Source: Caulobacter sp.
GTDB taxonomy: Bacteria; Pseudomonadota; Alphaproteobacteria; Caulobacterales; Caulobacteraceae
Assembly (NCBI GenBank): GCA_019636175.1
Contig: JAHBYC010000005.1
Span: 1 to 64,000 of the forward strand
Reading direction: 5' to 3'
Length of the DNA stretch: 64,000 bases
Of this stretch, positions 60,421 through 64,000 are shown piece after piece (positions within the stretch are counted from its first letter, which is position 1; the number at the start of each line of letters is the position of its first letter). The notes under the pieces were generated by a model. The model worked only from the letters and a program-made list of their open reading frames with translations, made no database searches and was not told where the DNA came from. A program made the translations under genes and the position numbers.

Positions 60421-61077
60421 CTAGTCCCGGTCCGGCGCGCCCAGCGGGTAGAAGGGCCGGAAGTATCGCGCCTCCTCGACGCACCGGGCGAAGGACGGCC
60501 GTTTCAGAAGACGCTGGCGATAGGCCTTCAGAACCGGCCAGTCGTCGGTGATCTGCATCACCCAGTCGGCATAGAACAGCGACGTCGACGCCGCGGCGTC
60601 GGCCATGGAGTAGTCCTCGCCACAGGCCCAGGTCTTCCCGGCCAGCGCCCCTTCCAGCCAGTCGTAGGCCTTGCGCAGCCGCGTGTGCGCCAGGGTCAGG
60701 CCGTCTTGCGGCGTCATCGGAATCTGGCCCAGCTTGCTGGATATCGCCACCTGCTGGGCGTCCATGACATGCAGGTCGAAGAACCGGTCCATGAACCGCA
60801 CGTCCAGCGCCTTCATCGGATCATCCGGGATCAGCCGCACCGGCCCGGGATGCTTCAACTGCAGATACTCGATGATGATGCTGGTCTCGACCAGGGTGGT
60901 CTCGCCATCGACCAGCATCGGAAACTTGCCGATCGGCCAGGTCGCCAGCCAGGTTCCGATATGGTCCGGGAAGTCCGGCCCGATCTCGCGGAACTCGAAT
61001 GGGGTGTCGTTCTCATAGAAGGCGATCTTGGCCTTCTGCGTGTAGGACGAAAAATGGTGGCCATAGAGGGCGAGCAT
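60421..61077 (-). CDS. Glutathione S-transferase-like protein
   Basis: 218 residues, thioredoxin-like N-terminal domain (YGHHFSSYTQKAKIAFYENDTPFEFREI; cis-Pro in KFPMLV, ESTSIIIEYL motif as VETSIIIEYL) followed by an all-alpha domain with the N-capping-type SMADAAASTSLF. It conjugates glutathione or acts as a peroxidase/isomerase; the substrate is not known. The N-terminus reads LALYGHHFS, so the catalytic Ser/Cys is not the standard CPYC. ATG 61077 fits; upstream residues are not conserved. Downstream of the inverted repeat. Confidence 0.8.
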   Translation of the reverse strand: MLALYGHHFSSYTQKAKIAFYENDTPFEFREIGPDFPDHIGTWLATWPIGKFPMLVDGETTLVETSIIIEYLQLKHPGPVRLIPDDPMKALDVRFMDRFFDLHVMDAQQVAISSKLGQIPMTPQDGLTLAHTRLRKAYDWLEGALAGKTWACGEDYSMADAAASTSLFYADWVMQITDDWPVLKAYRQRLLKRPSFARCVEEARYFRPFYPLGAPDRD

Positions 61078-61137
61078 GGAGGTCTCCGTTTGCCCGCAGC
61101 CTACGTCCGATTGCCGGCCGCCAGACACCCCAAAATC

Positions 61138-61262
61138 CGCTCATCCCGGCGAAGGCCGGGATCCAGGGCGACCCATGGTCGTTTCGATAGGGTGCGAATT
61201 GGCGTGCAGGTCTTTCCTGAGCGGCGCTTGAGCTGGTTCCCGGCCTTCGCCGGGATGAGCGG
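61138..61262. repeat. Dispersed inverted repeat, copy 2
   Basis: Left arm 61138-61167 begins CCGCTCATCCCGGCGAAGG; right arm 61231-61262 ends CTTCGCCGGGATGAGCGG. The outer arms match those of copy 1 (47562-47671), and the inner part shares GGTGCG..T. It lies between the GST and DNA ligase genes. Confidence 0.85.
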
Positions 61263-61269
61263 GAAGGGG

Positions 61270-62889
61270 TTAATCGAGCATCCGCTCCAGTGTCTCCAGT
61301 TCATCGGCCTCGCGGGCGGGTTTGTCCCAGCGGATGCGGCTGATCCTGGGAAAGCGCATGGCCACCCCGCTCTTGTGGCGGCTTGACCGTTGCAGGCCCT
61401 CGAAGGCCACCTCCAGCACCAGGCCGAAATCCAGGCTCGCCTTCACCGACCGCACCGGCCCGAACCGCTCGACGGTGTTGTCGCGGACAAACTTGTCGAG
61501 CTGCTTCAACTCCTCGTCGGTGAAGCCGAAATAGGCCTTGCCCACCGGCGTCAGATGTCGATTGCCGGCTTCGTCCTCCCGCCAGACCCCGAAGGTGTAG
61601 TCGCTGTAGAAGCTCGACCGCTTGCCATGCCCCCGCTGGGCGTACATCAGCACCGCGTCGATCAGGTGCGGATCGTGTTTCCACTTGAACCACGGCCCCT
61701 TCGGCCGACCGGCTTCATAGAGGCTGTCCCAGCGCTTGAGCATCAGCCCTTCGGACAGACGCGGATCGCCCTCCGGCGGCTCCGCCCGCAGGCCGGCCAG
61801 CTCTTCCCAGGTCGCGAAGGGCTGCATGGGCGAGAGGTCGATGCGCGGCGAGGCGGCTTTGGCGACGAACGCTTCCAGCCGCTCACGGCGCTGTGCGAAC
61901 GACAGGTGGCGCAGGTCGGTCTCGCCGTCCAGCAGCAGATCGTAGGCGCGGATCGCCGCCGGGAAGGCCTTGATCATCCGGGCGTCGACGGACTTGCGGT
62001 TCAACCGCTGCTGCAGATCGCCGAAACTGGCCAGGGTCCCGTCGCGAATGACCAGCAGTTCCCCGTCGATGGCGCCCTCGAAGCTCATGTGGGCCAGGAC
62101 ATCGGGGAAGGCATGGCTGATGTCGTCGCCGGTCCGGGTGTAGAGACGTCGCTCGCCCCGTTCGCTGACCGCCTGGATGCGGATGCCGTCCCACTTCCAT
62201 TCGGCCGCATAGTCGGCGGGATCAAGCCTGGGAAAATCCACGGCCTCGTCGATGGGATGCGCCAGCATCACTGAGCGGAACCGCCCCGGACTGTCGGCGC
62301 TGGGCGCTTCCGACCGGCCCTCCAGCCAGGCGAACAGGTCTTCATAGGGCGGTTCCAGCGCATGCCAGACCTCCTCGATCTGCGGCGCGCCGACCTCCTG
62401 ACCATGCAGCGTCGCCAGATCGGCGCAGGCCTGCTTGGCCAGGCGCGCCGAGAACCCGACCCGCAGGCCCCCCGTCAGCAGCTTCAGAAGCGCCCAGCGC
62501 CCGTCCGGCTCCAGCGCATCCAGCCAGCGCTCGATCATCGGCTGCACCTCGCCCCGCCTGGCGGTGCGCAGGGCCTCGATCACCTCGGACAGTTCCGGCT
62601 CGCGGTTGGCGCCCCGCCCGGCCGGCCAGACCAGGGCGACGGTCTCGGCCAGATCGCCGACATAGTCATAGGACCAGCCGAACAGCACCGGGTCCATCCG
62701 CGCTTCCACGGCCTTGCGGATCGCGGCCGGCTTGGCGGCGGTGAACTTCAGCTCGCCGGTCAGGGCGGCCAGGGCCCAGCCGCGGTCGGGATCGGGCTGG
62801 TCATGCAGAAAGTCCCGCACCAGCGTCAGCTTGGCGTTGCGGGAGGCGGTGAGGCTCAGACGATCGAGGAGGCGGGCGAAGGCGCGCAT
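61270..62889 (-). CDS. ATP-dependent DNA ligase
   Basis: 539 residues. An N-terminal DNA_ligase_A_N domain (about 1-190, ARLAKQACADLATLHGQEV) precedes the nucleotidyltransferase core: AEWKWDGIRIQ (Lys of KxDG forms the ligase-AMP), DGELL, RRERLEAF, then EGLMLKRWDSLYEAGRPKGPWFKWK, and an OB domain (YAQRGHGKRSSFYSDYTFGVW). It matches the bacterial ligase usually found with a DEXH helicase (Lhr-like) and an exonuclease; neither partner is in the window. It acts in DNA repair, not replication. It reads leftward; the next gene is the GST after the repeat. Confidence 0.9.
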   Translation of the reverse strand: MRAFARLLDRLSLTASRNAKLTLVRDFLHDQPDPDRGWALAALTGELKFTAAKPAAIRKAVEARMDPVLFGWSYDYVGDLAETVALVWPAGRGANREPELSEVIEALRTARRGEVQPMIERWLDALEPDGRWALLKLLTGGLRVGFSARLAKQACADLATLHGQEVGAPQIEEVWHALEPPYEDLFAWLEGRSEAPSADSPGRFRSVMLAHPIDEAVDFPRLDPADYAAEWKWDGIRIQAVSERGERRLYTRTGDDISHAFPDVLAHMSFEGAIDGELLVIRDGTLASFGDLQQRLNRKSVDARMIKAFPAAIRAYDLLLDGETDLRHLSFAQRRERLEAFVAKAASPRIDLSPMQPFATWEELAGLRAEPPEGDPRLSEGLMLKRWDSLYEAGRPKGPWFKWKHDPHLIDAVLMYAQRGHGKRSSFYSDYTFGVWREDEAGNRHLTPVGKAYFGFTDEELKQLDKFVRDNTVERFGPVRSVKASLDFGLVLEVAFEGLQRSSRHKSGVAMRFPRISRIRWDKPAREADELETLERMLD

Positions 62890-62993
62890 GAAAGCAGAAT
62901 GTAGCGCGGCGCTGTCGGTTCACGAGGGGTCTCGTCCGTGAGCGGCTTGTGGAACGGCCTCAAAAGGCGGAACCTTCCGGTGGGAGGGGCCCC

Positions 62994-63377
62994 ATGCGCA
63001 TCTGGAAGATCATCTTCGCCCTGGCGGCGCTGTTCAATTTCCTTGTCGGGCTGCCCGTATTGCTGGCCCCGGCCGCCTTCTACACCGCCATCGGTCAGCC
63101 GGTCCCTGACGACCTGCTGTCGGTCCAGACGGTCGGCCTCCTGATCAGCGTCTTCGGCGTCGGCTACGCCATGGCCGCCCGCGATCCGGTCTGGGCGAGA
63201 CCTGTGCTGTGGCTTGGCGTCCTGGGCAAGGCGCCCCTGCCGGTCCTGGTGGGGCTGAGCGTGATGGCCGGTCGCACCAGCCCGAGCGGCTTTGGCCTGA
63301 CCCTGGTCGATCTTGTCTTCGCCGCCCTGTTCCTGACCTTTCTGTTGCGCCATCGCACCGCTGGCGCGTCAGCGTAA
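62994..63377 (+). CDS. Small four-helix membrane protein (DUF4345-like)
   Basis: 127 residues with four predicted helices: KIIFALAALFNFLVGLPVLLAP, VQTVGLLISVFGVGYAMAA, PVLWLGVLGKAPLPVLVGLSVMAG, LVDLVFAALFLTFLL. It resembles DUF4345-type or similar uncharacterised inner-membrane proteins. The start ATG follows GGGAGGGG. A longer frame from a GTG at 62949 adds 15 non-conserved residues. Function unknown. Confidence 0.7.
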   Translation: MRIWKIIFALAALFNFLVGLPVLLAPAAFYTAIGQPVPDDLLSVQTVGLLISVFGVGYAMAARDPVWARPVLWLGVLGKAPLPVLVGLSVMAGRTSPSGFGLTLVDLVFAALFLTFLLRHRTAGASA

Positions 63378-63405
63378 TCATGTGGGCTTGCGGAGGCGCC
63401 GTCAC

Positions 63406-63888
63406 GTGAAGACCGCAGGCCCCGCTTCGGCTTCCGTGGCCCGGGGCCGCTGCGTCTGCGGCGCGGTGCGGTTCGAGATCGATGTGCCCGCTGTCTGGGC
63501 CTGGCATGATCACGGCCAGGCCAGCCGCCGCGCGCAGGGCTGCGCCTACGCCACCTATGTCGGAACCTGGAAGAAGCGCTTCCGCTGGCTCGAGGGCGAA
63601 GCGGAACTGACCCGCTATGAGGATGCGGAGGCCGGAACCACCCGCAGCTTCTGCCGCCGGTGCGGCGCGCCGGTCACCTATGAAAAGGCCCGCTCCCCCC
63701 GCTTCATCAACATTCCCCGCGCCCTGTTCGAAACCCGCACCGGCCGCGAGCCGCGCTATCACATGAACCTGACCGAGCGCGCCGACTGGACCTACTGGGG
63801 CGAACCGCTGGGGCCGATGAAGGGTTATCCCGGCGTGATGCGGGAGCGTCCAAGAAAGAGGCGGCTGGATCCGTTGGACGAGACCTGA
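63406..63888 (+). CDS. GFA-fold protein lacking the catalytic zinc cysteines
   Basis: 160 residues, Mss4/GFA-like fold. CVCGAV near the N-terminus and CRRCGAPVTYE near position 90 keep the structural zinc cysteines. Where active members have CHCxxCR, this protein reads DHGQASRR: the three catalytic-site cysteines are Asp, Gly and Ser. It should fold but not bind the second zinc. GTG 63406 follows GGAGG by 9 bases; GTG 63382 is an alternative. A second GFA protein lies at 1286. Confidence 0.75.
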   Translation: MKTAGPASASVARGRCVCGAVRFEIDVPAVWAWHDHGQASRRAQGCAYATYVGTWKKRFRWLEGEAELTRYEDAEAGTTRSFCRRCGAPVTYEKARSPRFINIPRALFETRTGREPRYHMNLTERADWTYWGEPLGPMKGYPGVMRERPRKRRLDPLDET

Positions 63889-63901
63889 CGTTCAAGCGGC
63901 G

Positions 63902-63943
63902 TTCACACTGGCGGATCGACATTGGCCAACCGACACTGGCCGA
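63902..63943. repeat. Three tandem 14-bp repeats
   Basis: TTCACACTGGCGGA, TCGACATTGGCCAA, CCGACACTGGCCGA are adjacent and share the core ACAYTGGC. They lie directly upstream of the start of a new rightward gene and could be regulator-binding repeats. Confidence 0.55.
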
Positions 63944-63962
63944 AATCAGGCAGGGGGATTTC

Positions 63963-64000
63963 ATGCGACTTGCGGCTGTCATCTTCACGGCGGGTCTGGC
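63963..64000 (+). CDS. 5' end of a secreted or membrane protein (truncated by the window)
   Basis: ATG 63963 follows AGGGGGATTTC. The visible residues MRLAAVIFTAGL look like the start of a signal peptide. Nothing more can be said. Confidence 0.5.
   Translation, partial: MRLAAVIFTAGL

Noticed and set aside
1-64000. tRNA, rRNA, prophage or toxin-antitoxin genes
   Set aside because: I saw no cloverleaf-type sequence, phage structural gene or toxin pair on either strand; a covariance-model search could still find a small RNA.

Overview
The window is very GC-rich alphaproteobacterial chromosome. Gene content (a Wza/Wzc-type exopolysaccharide locus with PseB/PseC, RlmN, AsmA, DUF350, VanZ and GFA proteins, and an AmpG-type permease) and the strong GC bias at third codon positions suggest a member of the Caulobacteraceae (Caulobacter/Phenylobacterium-like). 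This is inferred from style; no rRNA gene is present to fix it. I saw no tRNA, rRNA, CRISPR array or complete insertion sequence.

Region 1 (1-1.2 kb) is a scar. It holds a frameshifted transposase tail, a tandem-HTH regulator of lower GC, and only the 3' end of comM. Region 2 (1.2-18.2 kb) is mixed housekeeping and accessory DNA: a GFA protein, a TetR regulator with a near-canonical tet operator facing a secreted hydrolase, an ABC-F ATPase, a sensorless hybrid histidine kinase, a DUF805-AmpG fusion of atypical composition, a trypsin-like protease, DUF350, RlmN, AsmA, a 34-residue membrane ORF, an orphan ModA, a lipoprotein, VanZ, a HAD phosphatase, a pterin dehydratase and an SDR.

Region 3 (18.3-45.7 kb) is a large capsule/exopolysaccharide locus. 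It carries nucleotide-sugar genes (pseB, pseC, a TviB-like dehydrogenase, a UDP-glucuronate-type 4-epimerase), an initiating phosphoglycosyltransferase, a CpsB-type phosphatase, a Wza-like export lipoprotein, a Wzc-like BY-kinase with a (GY)n tail, glycosyltransferases, AsnB, a methyltransferase, two distinct candidate polymerases (O-antigen-ligase type and EpsG type), an MBOAT/SGNH acylation pair, two acyltransferase-3 proteins, a pyruvyltransferase and an unassigned GT-B-like protein. No Wzx flippase is recognisable. Together these suggest an acidic, decorated (acylated, pyruvylated) polysaccharide built on undecaprenyl phosphate and exported under tyrosine-phosphorylation control.

Region 4 (45.7-64 kb) begins with cysD and cysNC (APS/PAPS synthesis) and an AGE-family epimerase. 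A perfect FNR/FixK-type box then precedes a cytochrome P450-rubredoxin-acyl-CoA dehydrogenase operon. After that come DUF1993, an ASCH-like protein, an amidohydrolase, a GmhB-like phosphatase, cystathionine beta-synthase and gamma-synthase/lyase, an MscS channel whose 3' end overlaps the latter, a WbpE-like aminotransferase, a GST, an ATP-dependent DNA ligase, a small membrane protein, a GFA-fold protein that has lost its catalytic cysteines, and a truncated secreted protein.

Three families of dispersed intergenic inverted or palindromic repeats are visible. One sits at stop codons in three copies, one has two copies (one of them splits cysD from cysNC), and a third supplies a possible ribosome-binding site just before the pterin dehydratase.
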